Source: an uncultured Oscillospiraceae bacterium
GTDB lineage: Bacteria; Bacillota; Clostridia; Oscillospirales; Ruminococcaceae
DNA: 22,755 nucleotides
NCBI GenBank assembly: GCA_934481385.1
Contig: CAKSPD010000019.1
Coordinates: 1 to 22,755 of the forward strand
Reading direction: 5' to 3'
The position numbers and the translations under genes were made by a program. The notes under the pieces are model-generated. The model did no database searches, was not told the origin of the DNA, and was given only the letters and a program-made list of their open reading frames with translations. This document shows, piece by piece, positions 1 to 7,537 of this stretch (positions are counted from its first letter, which is position 1; every line of letters starts with the position of its first letter).

Positions 1-13
1 ATGCGGGGAAAAG

Positions 14-229
14 TTGACAAGGAAGTTGTCGGATATAACGACATAAGGATCACCCCCGCACATGCGGGGAAAAGGAGAAATAGACATATCCACATAATAA
101 CCATATGGGATCACCCCCGCACATGCGGGGAAAAGCATTTTTGCTCCACAATTGGGACAAGAAACCGGGGATCACCCCCGCACATGCGGGGAAAAGTTGA
201 CAAGGAAGTTGTCGGATATAACGACATAA
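14..229. repeat. Duplicated spacer A (14-46 and 197-229)
   Basis: The 33-nt spacer at 14-46 is identical to that at 197-229, with two unrelated spacers between them. Both are flanked by perfect repeats. The copies arose either by recombination between repeats or by a second acquisition of the same protospacer. Confidence 0.95.
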
Positions 230-685
230 GGATCACCCCCGCACATGCGGGGAAAAGGAGCCAAGCTGAAATGCTGTCATAAACATTTCGGGATCACCCC
301 CGCACATGCGGGGAAAAGTATAAGCCATAGCAGTGTGCCGAAGTTGCGTTCGGATCACCCCCGCACATGCGGGGAAAAGCTGAAACTCATTCCGCTGCTT
401 ATTTTTGCTTGGGGATCACCCCCGCACATGCGGGGAAAAGTAAATCTTTTCCTTGAAAGCATACAAGATAACAGGATCACCCCCGCACATGCGGGGAAAA
501 GACTTATCTGAAAGAAACGCACGAATTCCTCTGAGGATCACCCCCGCACATGCGGGGAAAAGTTATGACTTTTATCAGCTGAAAAAGCAAGTCAAAGGAT
601 CACCCCCGCACATGCGGGGAAAAGACATTTCTCTGATTGTTTTTCCGTCCCATAAGCGGATCACCCCCGCACATGCGGGGAAAAG

Positions 686-1085
686 AAGACTTGGGAGGTC
701 AAGGAAACTCCAAAAGAAGGATCACCCCCGCACATGCGGGGAAAAGATATATACTTTTCCATCATCGTCAAGCCAACCGGGATCACCCCCGCACATGCGG
801 GGAAAAGATATATACTTTTCCATCATCGTCAAGCCAACCGGGATCACCCCCGCACATGCGGGGAAAAGGGAATTTCGGCATCAGAATCGGTGTGCTTAGG
901 GGGATCACCCCCGCACATGCGGGGAAAAGTCAAATGGTATAATAAACTGTTTTACAACAAGCAGGATCACCCCCGCACATGCGGGGAAAAGGTCATTTCT
1001 GATGTAATTATGTATTCTCCAATGGGATCACCCCCGCACATGCGGGGAAAAGAAGACTTGGGAGGTCAAGGAAACTCCAAAAGAA
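686..1085. repeat. Duplicated spacer B (686-718 and 1053-1085)
   Basis: The 33-nt spacers at 686-718 and 1053-1085 are identical, with five spacers between them, two of which are the tandem pair C. The copies are not neighbours, so simple slippage does not explain them. Confidence 0.95.
747..840. repeat. Tandemly duplicated spacer C (747-779 and 808-840)
   Basis: Two adjacent spacers (747-779 and 808-840) are identical, so one whole 61-bp repeat-spacer unit is duplicated in tandem. Unequal exchange or replication slippage between neighbouring repeats is the simplest cause. Confidence 0.96.
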
Positions 1086-2701
1086 GGATCACCCCCGCAC
1101 ATGCGGGGAAAAGTTATAATCGCCGTTGATTTCAGCCATAGCCTTAGGATCACCCCCGCACATGCGGGGAAAAGGACTGACAGTTGTCTGACATTTGGTA
1201 TATCATAGGATCACCCCCGCACATGCGGGGAAAAGGCCTTGAAAACGGTGTTGAAGTCATCGGAAATGGGATCACCCCCGCACATGCGGGGAAAAGGCTT
1301 AACAATCTTAATACTTTCATACTTGATAAGGATCACCCCCGCACATGCGGGGAAAAGTTTCACAGCGTGCAGGGACTGAACCGTTTTTGAGGATCACCCC
1401 CGCACATGCGGGGAAAAGAACAAGGCGATTTACGTTAACGTTGATACTCTAGGATCACCCCCGCACATGCGGGGAAAAGATATGCTACTCATACAGACTG
1501 CACGGTATGACAGGATCACCCCCGCACATGCGGGGAAAAGCTCTTTGATTTCTTCCTGAAGTGTCGCAACCTGGGATCACCCCCGCACATGCGGGGAAAA
1601 GCTTAGACTATGATGTTTCATCTATTGCGTTAGAGGATCACCCCCGCACATGCGGGGAAAAGATCCTTTTGGTTTCCCCAACGTGCAGAACCGTAGGATC
1701 ACCCCCGCACATGCGGGGAAAAGCTTTTTTTATTTTTTGAATAGCACTTACGCACAGGATCACCCCCGCACATGCGGGGAAAAGTTCGTGGAACTGATAC
1801 AGGTATATGGAGGCGTAGGATCACCCCCGCACATGCGGGGAAAAGAACACTCCGATGTGTGCGGAGATACAAAAATAAGGATCACCCCCGCACATGCGGG
1901 GAAAAGTTGAATATGTTTGACCAAACCACAAGAGATATTGGGATCACCCCCGCACATGCGGGGAAAAGGTTAATTTAATAAAAAATTACCAGTTTTACCA
2001 GGGATCACCCCCGCACATGCGGGGAAAAGCAATCAAGAAATGCACCTGCACCTTTAGCAAAGGGATCACCCCCGCACATGCGGGGAAAAGTGACAGAATA
2101 ACTCAAGTTGGTTTTTCAGACCGAGGATCACCCCCGCACATGCGGGGAAAAGTCAACAAGGGCTTGTACGGCTTCTGAGGGGCTAGGATCACCCCCGCAC
2201 ATGCGGGGAAAAGCTGTGATAATTTCGGAAATGTTTTGCGTTACTGGGATCACCCCCGCACATGCGGGGAAAAGTTGAAGTATTCTGACATCTTGGTGCG
2301 TCCGCAGGGATCACCCCCGCACATGCGGGGAAAAGGTATTCATATGGCATTTGTTTCACTTCCGTTCAGGATCACCCCCGCACATGCGGGGAAAAGTTAT
2401 GCAGGAAACAAAACTCTGCTTTGCAATGAGGATCACCCCCGCACATGCGGGGAAAAGTTTACAAGCCATTTCTTTTGAAACAGCAACTCTGGATCACCCC
2501 CGCACATGCGGGGAAAAGTTTTGTCATTTTTCCCAATGCCGACCTTTTGTTGGATCACCCCCGCACATGCGGGGAAAAGAGATTTATTTTCCTGAAAACA
2601 ACATTCACTTCAGGATCACCCCCGCACATGCGGGGAAAAGAGAAAAGTTGAAAGAATACATAATCAACAACAGGGATCACCCCCGCACATGCGGGGAAAA
2701 G

Positions 2702-2745
2702 ACTAAAAGAATCCCTAAAAACAGCCATTAAGCTTATGAAAAAAA
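2702..2745 (-). promoter_or_regulatory. Short CRISPR leader between cas2 and the first repeat
   Basis: Only 44 bp separate the cas2 stop codon (2746-2748) from the leader-proximal repeat (2674-2701). On the minus strand the stretch opens with seven T residues just after the stop and is AT-rich. A weak inverted repeat, ATGAAAA then TTTTCAT, straddles the stop codon. There is no room for a usual 100-300 bp leader with its own promoter, so leader functions probably extend into the 3' end of cas2. Confidence 0.6.
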
Positions 2746-3612
2746 TCAGTTTTCATTCAGTTTGTTATAAACTTCATATAAAAGCTGACAATCCTCAACA
2801 GCTCTATGACTTTGTCCACCCTTTATTCCAAAGTATGAAGCAACTGTATCAAGCTTATAATTATCCAACCCTTTGACAAATCCTCTGACAAGAACCATAA
2901 TATCCTTAACATTAATATCAGGAAATTCAAAATCAAGTCGTCTTGCATTTTCCTCCAAAAATTTCAGGTCAAAACTTGCATTATAAAAAAGAACTGTTTT
3001 ATTTTTTATAAATGAAAGAATTTTTTTTAAAACAGATTCCAGTTCACAACCTTTCTCAGCCAACATCTTATCATTAATTCCCGTAAGTTTCTGTATATTA
3101 TCCGGTACTGGCTTTTTATTATGTATAAGCCAGTTAAGTTTTCTGCAAATATTTCCGTCTATGACTTCAATCAGACCTATCTCAATTATTTCATCATTCT
3201 CATAAGAAAGTCCGGTAGTTTCAATATCAAGTAACAGATAGGAAGTTTCAAGCTTAATTTTCTTATGTTTTTTACCCATTCTATGTTTTGAAATATTACT
3301 GAACCCGGGTTTAAGCTCAGAATTATTATTATAAATAACTGAAGAAGGGTGTTTCATAAGTGTTATGCCATCAAAATCAACAGGTTTCCACGAAGTATTA
3401 TGAACATAAAAATCCATATGCTGTTCATTGTTTGAAGAAAACACCATTGTTGCCTGACCGTTACGGATATTTTCACATATGCGTTTCCACAGGGCATCTC
3501 TTACTCTTGCACTCACCTGCCCTACATAAACACCTGTATTTATTTCAAGAAGCCATTTTGATAAATCTCCACGCAGTTTCGGAGGACAGTTTGTCATGGT
3601 AACTACTATCAT
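2746..3612 (-). CDS. cas2: Cas2-DnaQ fusion, CRISPR adaptation protein
   Basis: 288 aa, about three times the length of a lone Cas2. Residues 1-95 are a Cas2e domain (start MIVVTMTNCPPKLRG, then a GVYVGQVSARVRD stretch). After a basic linker (about 105-122) residues 124-285 form a DEDDh 3'-5' exonuclease of the DnaQ/PolC-epsilon type. Its catalytic set looks intact: D129 and E131 in DIETTG, D215 in NASFD, H269 and D274 in HRAVED. Cas2 dimers bridge two Cas1 dimers in the spacer integrase. In S. thermophilus I-E a fused DnaQ domain promotes integration, and DnaQ-type exonucleases trim prespacer 3' overhangs where cas4 is absent, as here. The ATG overlaps the cas1 stop by 4 bp (ATGA), so translation is probably coupled. 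This is the last cas gene, ending 44 bp before the array. Confidence 0.96.
   Translation of the reverse strand: MIVVTMTNCPPKLRGDLSKWLLEINTGVYVGQVSARVRDALWKRICENIRNGQATMVFSSNNEQHMDFYVHNTSWKPVDFDGITLMKHPSSVIYNNNSELKPGFSNISKHRMGKKHKKIKLETSYLLLDIETTGLSYENDEIIEIGLIEVIDGNICRKLNWLIHNKKPVPDNIQKLTGINDKMLAEKGCELESVLKKILSFIKNKTVLFYNASFDLKFLEENARRLDFEFPDINVKDIMVLVRGFVKGLDNYKLDTVASYFGIKGGQSHRAVEDCQLLYEVYNKLNEN
2764..2791 (-). promoter_or_regulatory. Candidate pre-crRNA promoter inside the 3' end of cas2
   Basis: On the minus strand, TTGTCA (2786-2791) is followed after 16 bp by TATAAC (2764-2769). Each box has 5 of 6 consensus bases. A start near 2757 would give a leader RNA of about 55 nt before the first repeat. 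The sequence also codes for the last residues of Cas2-DnaQ, so the match could be chance, and read-through from the cas operon is the alternative. Confidence 0.4.
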
Positions 3613-4553
3613 TTACCATTACCGCCTTTTCCGTAAGATATTCCGGATTCAACAAATTCACGCTGATTATCCCACAGAGCTATTTCAGGAATATTTTCAT
3701 TTTCAGTATCATCAAGCAGATATTTTATATCCTTCACCATTCTTTCAAGAAGATGCGTTTTTAAAAATATATCTCTTACACGCCGTCTGACTACATTAGG
3801 AAGGTCTGGAACAGATTCTTCCTCTCCTGCAATCTGAAAAGCAAGAGGAATAGTAATTTCAGCTTTATATAAGTCCGCTATATCATAGGCAAACGAAAAT
3901 TCATGACCTACATGTATAAATCCCATTCCCACAGAACAGCCGAGAGCTGTTATAACAGCGGAAGCAAGTCCGTAAAGACATACATTTCCTGCCGAAAGTG
4001 CCTGATTAACAGGTGTACCGTCCGAAAAATTTTCCGCATCATATTCCCTGCCGTTCCATTCAACATTATAAAGTTCAGCCTGTTCACGATATATTTTTCT
4101 CATTCTTGAACCTTCACGTCCACGAAGTTGCTGAAGTGTCAATCCTGATGTATCTTCACCGCTGAAACGCATTTCATACATTTTTCTGACAACATTCAGA
4201 TGCAGTCTTGTATTTGAAACAAGTTTTGCCTGCTTTAAAAGCAGATTTGTATGAGAATTCAAAGCTCTGCCATGAGCATAATATCTTACACCCTGCTCCC
4301 CTACCCATATTACACTTATACCTGTATCACCGATAAGCTCCATTGCCCTGTGAGTAATCTCAGTTCCAGGGCCGAGGAGCAGAACTGTAATTGATGCTGA
4401 CGGAATGTAAACCGTTCCTTCCATATCTCTCACAGTAACAGCACCGTCCTCACGGCTTACAGAACAGTGTTCAAGATATATAAAAGTCATTCTGTCACTT
4501 ATAACAGGCAGTTCATGAAGAACCGGTTTATCCATTCCACTGTGTTCACTCAT
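3609..4553 (-). CDS. cas1: Cas1 integrase, type I-E
   Basis: 314 aa, normal for Cas1e. Cas1 is the metal-dependent nuclease-integrase that inserts new spacers at the leader end of the array. The conserved active-site residues are present, each six positions on from E. coli Cas1: E147 (in GREGSR), H214 (in GFIHVGHE), D224 and D227 (in YDIADLYK, followed by KAEITIP). The N-terminal beta domain carries the usual ISDRMTFIYLEHC stretch. The start codon overlaps the end of cas6e by 4 bp (ATGA) and its stop overlaps the cas2 start in the same way. The ribosome binding site is weak, which fits translational coupling. The C-terminal tail after about residue 285 is glycine-rich and poorly conserved. 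Confidence 0.97.
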   Translation of the reverse strand: MSEHSGMDKPVLHELPVISDRMTFIYLEHCSVSREDGAVTVRDMEGTVYIPSASITVLLLGPGTEITHRAMELIGDTGISVIWVGEQGVRYYAHGRALNSHTNLLLKQAKLVSNTRLHLNVVRKMYEMRFSGEDTSGLTLQQLRGREGSRMRKIYREQAELYNVEWNGREYDAENFSDGTPVNQALSAGNVCLYGLASAVITALGCSVGMGFIHVGHEFSFAYDIADLYKAEITIPLAFQIAGEEESVPDLPNVVRRRVRDIFLKTHLLERMVKDIKYLLDDTENENIPEIALWDNQREFVESGISYGKGGNGK

Positions 4554-5182
4554 TTTCGCATACCTGCAACCGTTATCATACCCAGTCCATATGCTTTTTC
4601 TCTGCCAATACCATTAACAAGAGCTTTTCTAAAAGAATCTTCATCTGTTACAGTTAAAATTCCTTCATAGGTAACAGCAAGCAGACGCACTTTTATATTG
4701 CTGTTTCTGTTTTTATTGAAGACATACCATTTTGAACCTGTTACAAGCCATTCACCTTCTGAAAGTGAAAAACCGTTTTTCTCAGACTGTTTTTTCAGCC
4801 ATTCCTCCTGAAATTCAGTAGTTATATGTGCAAGCACCCTTCCCCTGCCCCTTTTTTTACTGAATTTCTGTACAGTAGGATTTGCTTTAAGTCTGAAATT
4901 CCATTTACTTCCTGTTTTAATACGTTCAATCAAAGAATCATAATCCTTTGATTCGTATGAATCATCATATCCGAATTGACGAGCAGTTCCGGAAAAATCA
5001 ATCTGATTTTCACTTAAAATAAGCAGATACTTCTCTCCTCTTAAATCGTCCAATCTCCAGAGCTTTCTTGTTCTGCCGTCTTTTTCTGCATCTTCTATTG
5101 CTCCATGAAAGATATTCGGAGCTGAAAGAGCCTGCATTGTTCTTGTTTGTGAAGTATCCAGTTTAATTCTTGATAAATACAT
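4550..5182 (-). CDS. cas6e: Cas6e (CasE/Cse3) crRNA endoribonuclease
   Basis: 210 aa from the ATG at 5182. Cas6e cuts pre-crRNA at the base of the repeat hairpin and stays bound to the 3' stem-loop as the head of Cascade. The N-terminus MYLSRIKLD and H26 in the IFHGAIED stretch match the family; the equivalent of H26 is catalytic in Thermus Cse3. The C-terminal glycine-rich RNA-binding loop is present (GIGREKAYGLGM). A GTG at 5194 would add four residues and overlap cas5e by 4 bp. I prefer the ATG because GAGG lies 6 nt before it, the GTG has no clear ribosome binding site, and family members start with MYLS. The gene follows cas5e after 8 bp and overlaps cas1. Confidence 0.95.
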   Translation of the reverse strand: MYLSRIKLDTSQTRTMQALSAPNIFHGAIEDAEKDGRTRKLWRLDDLRGEKYLLILSENQIDFSGTARQFGYDDSYESKDYDSLIERIKTGSKWNFRLKANPTVQKFSKKRGRGRVLAHITTEFQEEWLKKQSEKNGFSLSEGEWLVTGSKWYVFNKNRNSNIKVRLLAVTYEGILTVTDEDSFRKALVNGIGREKAYGLGMITVAGMRK

Positions 5183-5190
5183 ATTGCACC

Positions 5191-5856
5191 TCACAATTCA
5201 TTCATAGGGTCATGCTCATACGGCATCAGTATTTCTTCCTTTTTCATACGAAAACCATACTGTCTGTGAAGCTGTGAAAAAGAAACAGGACAATCACGAA
5301 CAACAGTTCCGTCAGATAAAGTATCATATACTATACGCCTTGCAGATTTATTTTTACTGTCTTGAATAAGCGGAGGTTCATTACGCAGAATCTCTGTTAA
5401 TTCACTGTCCCTCATACCATATACAACAGGCAGTGTCGGAGGACACGAACGTCTGCCAAGAAACAGAGGATATACAGGTCTTTGTAATGCTGATTCTATT
5501 TTTTTCAGAAGTTCTGTATCATCAGATTCAATTGCCACAAGAAAAACCGCATCAGAAAGATAATATCTGTCTGTAATATATGAAGCAGTCATTTTTCTAT
5601 TCTCAATTTTACGAACCATATGAAAATCCTTAATGAGTTTTCCCTCTTTTTCAACACGCACTCCAAAACGCATCTCATTGAGTTTTTTTAGCTCATCATC
5701 AGCATTTTCAGCATTTCTCTGTATACCGAGAGCTGAAGCTATCATTCCGATAACACCGCTTTTTGTCGGTTCACGTTCAGTCGTTCTTATATCAAATTTG
5801 GAACTGCTGCCCCATGCCTGTAAAGGAGCTGCAAATCTCAATAACAGCACTGACAT
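5191..5856 (-). CDS. cas5e: Cas5e (CasD) Cascade subunit
   Basis: 221 aa. Cas5e caps the 5' end of the crRNA in Cascade and contacts Cas8e and the last Cas7e. It is recognised by the N-terminal RAMP strand and following motif (LLLRFAAPLQAWG, then TTEREPTKSGVIGM), typical of CasD. The middle holds the usual LGRRSCPP stretch of type I-E Cas5. It starts 2 bp after the cas7e stop with GAGG 7 nt before the ATG, and ends 8 bp before cas6e. Length is normal and no catalytic role is expected in type I-E. Confidence 0.96.
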   Translation of the reverse strand: MSVLLLRFAAPLQAWGSSSKFDIRTTEREPTKSGVIGMIASALGIQRNAENADDELKKLNEMRFGVRVEKEGKLIKDFHMVRKIENRKMTASYITDRYYLSDAVFLVAIESDDTELLKKIESALQRPVYPLFLGRRSCPPTLPVVYGMRDSELTEILRNEPPLIQDSKNKSARRIVYDTLSDGTVVRDCPVSFSQLHRQYGFRMKKEEILMPYEHDPMNEL

Positions 5857-5858
5857 TT

Positions 5859-6947
5859 TTATACCTCATCAAGTTTTGCATTTACAGCACTTTCAATTTC
5901 TGAAAGGAGCTGATTACATGACATTGATTCAGCTATTTCAGAAAGTTTTTCTCCAACACAGAAAGCCTTTTCAGGATTTTCAGCAAATTTATTGTAAACA
6001 TTCTTTGCATAATCAGTCAGTTTTTCTTCTGAAATTTTAGCATATCCCTTTTCACTTCTTCTTACAGGTTCTTCAAATGCTCCGCAGAGATTTACAGGCT
6101 GGTCATTACGGATTGTAACATATACAGAATCAGGAATTGTTCTGTTTGCAAATGTATTGACCTTTCCTGCCGGCATTGAAAAGATAAATGCCTGTCCGAA
6201 TTTTTTTACTGCTTCTGCTGTATTTTCTTTTCCGAGAATTTTAACAAGCTCTGTAACATTGACAGTTGCATATCTGTAAAGTGTTGATGAATTGAATTCA
6301 ACTGTTCCGAGATGTCCTGCACCTGCATTATCATCTTTCTGACAGTCATCAACTGCTGTAAAGTAATCATACTCATTTTCAACAGCATGAGTTGATATGG
6401 CATGTGCAACCTGTGCCGTAGCATCATAGTTCAGTGTAGGGTCACTGGCAACCATTCTTCCGAACAATGCAATGTCAACAGACGGATTTTCCTTTATATC
6501 AGCTTTTAAAATATCCTTTGCACTTTTATCATTTTTCAGGTCAAGTTCAAGAGCATGTTTTGCAAGAGCTTTTGCTTGTTTACAGCTCATAAAGAAAAGA
6601 GCATCAGCTTTATCGCTTCCTTCATCTTTTCCCTCTTTGATTTTCAGACCTGCAAGATTTAAAGCTTCTGTTGCTTTTTTCTTACAATCCTTTTCAGAAA
6701 GACTGCTGTCTATATTAAGCATTTCAGATGCTATCATATCAGTAACAAATTTTGTACGGCTTCCGAGTTCTTCAGCAGAAAAAAGCTTTTTGAAATCTTC
6801 ACGCATAGCGTGTTTCCAAGACTGTGAAGAAACTCTTGCTCTTACTGAACCTCCATAAACGGCAGTTTTCGGGCTTCCTGTGTCATCACGGTTTACACAG
6901 CTCGGCGGTACTGTCTGTAATACATGAAAATCAACGTATAAATTCAT
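5859..6947 (-). CDS. cas7e: Cas7e (CasC) Cascade backbone subunit
   Basis: 362 aa, normal for the family. Six copies of Cas7e normally form the Cascade backbone along the crRNA guide. The diagnostic N-terminus is present: FHVLQTVPPSCVNRDDTG, then a GGSVRARVSSQSWKHAMR stretch in the RAMP core. The C-terminal half has the SMPAGKVNTFANRTIPDSV segment typical of CasC. AAAGGAG lies 9 nt before the ATG, inside the end of cse2, and the gap to cse2 is 2 bp. The strong ribosome binding site fits the need to make more Cas7e than the other subunits. Confidence 0.97.
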   Translation of the reverse strand: MNLYVDFHVLQTVPPSCVNRDDTGSPKTAVYGGSVRARVSSQSWKHAMREDFKKLFSAEELGSRTKFVTDMIASEMLNIDSSLSEKDCKKKATEALNLAGLKIKEGKDEGSDKADALFFMSCKQAKALAKHALELDLKNDKSAKDILKADIKENPSVDIALFGRMVASDPTLNYDATAQVAHAISTHAVENEYDYFTAVDDCQKDDNAGAGHLGTVEFNSSTLYRYATVNVTELVKILGKENTAEAVKKFGQAFIFSMPAGKVNTFANRTIPDSVYVTIRNDQPVNLCGAFEEPVRRSEKGYAKISEEKLTDYAKNVYNKFAENPEKAFCVGEKLSEIAESMSCNQLLSEIESAVNAKLDEV

Positions 6948-6949
6948 TA

Positions 6950-7537
6950 TTAATTCTCTCCTTTATTATTATTGTTGTTGTTAATGTAAAAATCCTGTCC
7001 CCATTTCAACTGCACTTTTTTGCGGTATTCTGGGCTCTGGAAAAAATAAATATCCTCTGCAAGCTTTATATAATCAAGCTTTATTTCCTTTGATGCAAGG
7101 AGCTTTATCATAGCTCTCAGATAATGTGAAAATTCACGCATATTCTTTGCTGTAACAATAGGGCCGAATCTGTGGAGAACTCGTTCACATTCCTCACCAT
7201 CATCATCTGGAGTTTCTATAAGCTGTGCAACAGCTCTTCCAAGGCTTACACCATCAATATGCATACTTTCACTGTATCCCTGCTGATGAATTGCAAACAT
7301 AGTAAGCGACAGATATACTGCCCATTCTGCATGAGTCGGAGTTCCGTCATGACTCAAAAAAGCTTCAGGCATTCCATTGAGAAATATTCCCCAAATTTCA
7401 TGATTTTCTCCCGGAATTTTTCCTACTCCACGTCTGAGTCTTGCCAATTTTGATTTGCCACTGCTTGTGTTACGTTGTTCAACAAGCGAATGAATCTGCC
7501 CATACATGTAATTATGAAGCTGTTTATTTATCGTCAT
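6950..7537 (-). CDS. cse2: Cse2 (CasB) Cascade small subunit
   Basis: 195 aa. Cse2 is the small helical subunit, normally two copies, that lines Cascade and stabilises the target R-loop. Assignment rests on position between cas8e and cas7e, length, and family features: the basic LARLRRGVGK segment after a short helix, WAVYLSLTMFAIHQQG, and FSHYLRAMIKLL. The start overlaps the cas8e stop by one base (TAATG). The last residues hold six asparagines in a row, encoded by an AAC/AAT triplet tract at about 6963-6985 that overlaps the region ahead of the cas7e ribosome binding site. Changes in that tract would stay in frame. Confidence 0.94.
   Translation of the reverse strand: MTINKQLHNYMYGQIHSLVEQRNTSSGKSKLARLRRGVGKIPGENHEIWGIFLNGMPEAFLSHDGTPTHAEWAVYLSLTMFAIHQQGYSESMHIDGVSLGRAVAQLIETPDDDGEECERVLHRFGPIVTAKNMREFSHYLRAMIKLLASKEIKLDYIKLAEDIYFFQSPEYRKKVQLKWGQDFYINNNNNNKGEN

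Larger units (their letters stand above)
1..2701 (-). CRISPR. Type I-E CRISPR array, 44 full repeats, truncated by the left edge
   Basis: A 28-bp repeat recurs every 61-62 bp from position 47 (47-74) to 2674-2701, with 13 bases of one more repeat at 1-13. All 44 complete copies appear identical. Written in the transcribed minus orientation it begins CTTTTCCCCGC and ends GGGGGTGATCC. It holds a CCCCGC/GCGGGG stem with a 4-nt loop and leaves a GUGAUCC 5' handle, which fits Cas6e processing. The same ending is found, as I recall it, in the S. thermophilus I-E repeat, and this sets the orientation: leader end at the right next to cas2, oldest spacers to the left. Of 44 spacers, 40 are 33 nt and four are 34 nt (563-596, 930-963, 1907-1940, 2091-2124). 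Three spacers occur twice. No degenerate terminal repeat is visible, so the array continues outside the window. Spacer targets cannot be named from sequence alone. Confidence 0.98.

Noticed and set aside
14..2673. Self-targeting spacers against genes in this window
   Set aside because: No spacer was seen to match the coding regions on reading, but this was not an exhaustive comparison, so no claim is made.
1..2731. Plus-strand ORFs coding for repeated GSPPHMRGK, ITPAHAGK and DHPRTCGEK peptides, and a minus ORF at 1760-1957
   Set aside because: They are translations of the CRISPR repeat in three frames with spacer sequence between, have no gene-like starts, and are a familiar source of false hypothetical proteins.
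2702..2745. tracrRNA, anti-CRISPR gene or cas4 near the array
   Set aside because: The gap is only 44 bp and the operon has no additional ORF; type I-E needs none of these.
5183..5194. GTG at 5194 as the start of cas6e
   Set aside because: It lacks a clear ribosome binding site, whereas the ATG at 5182 has GAGG 6 nt upstream and gives the family-typical N-terminus.
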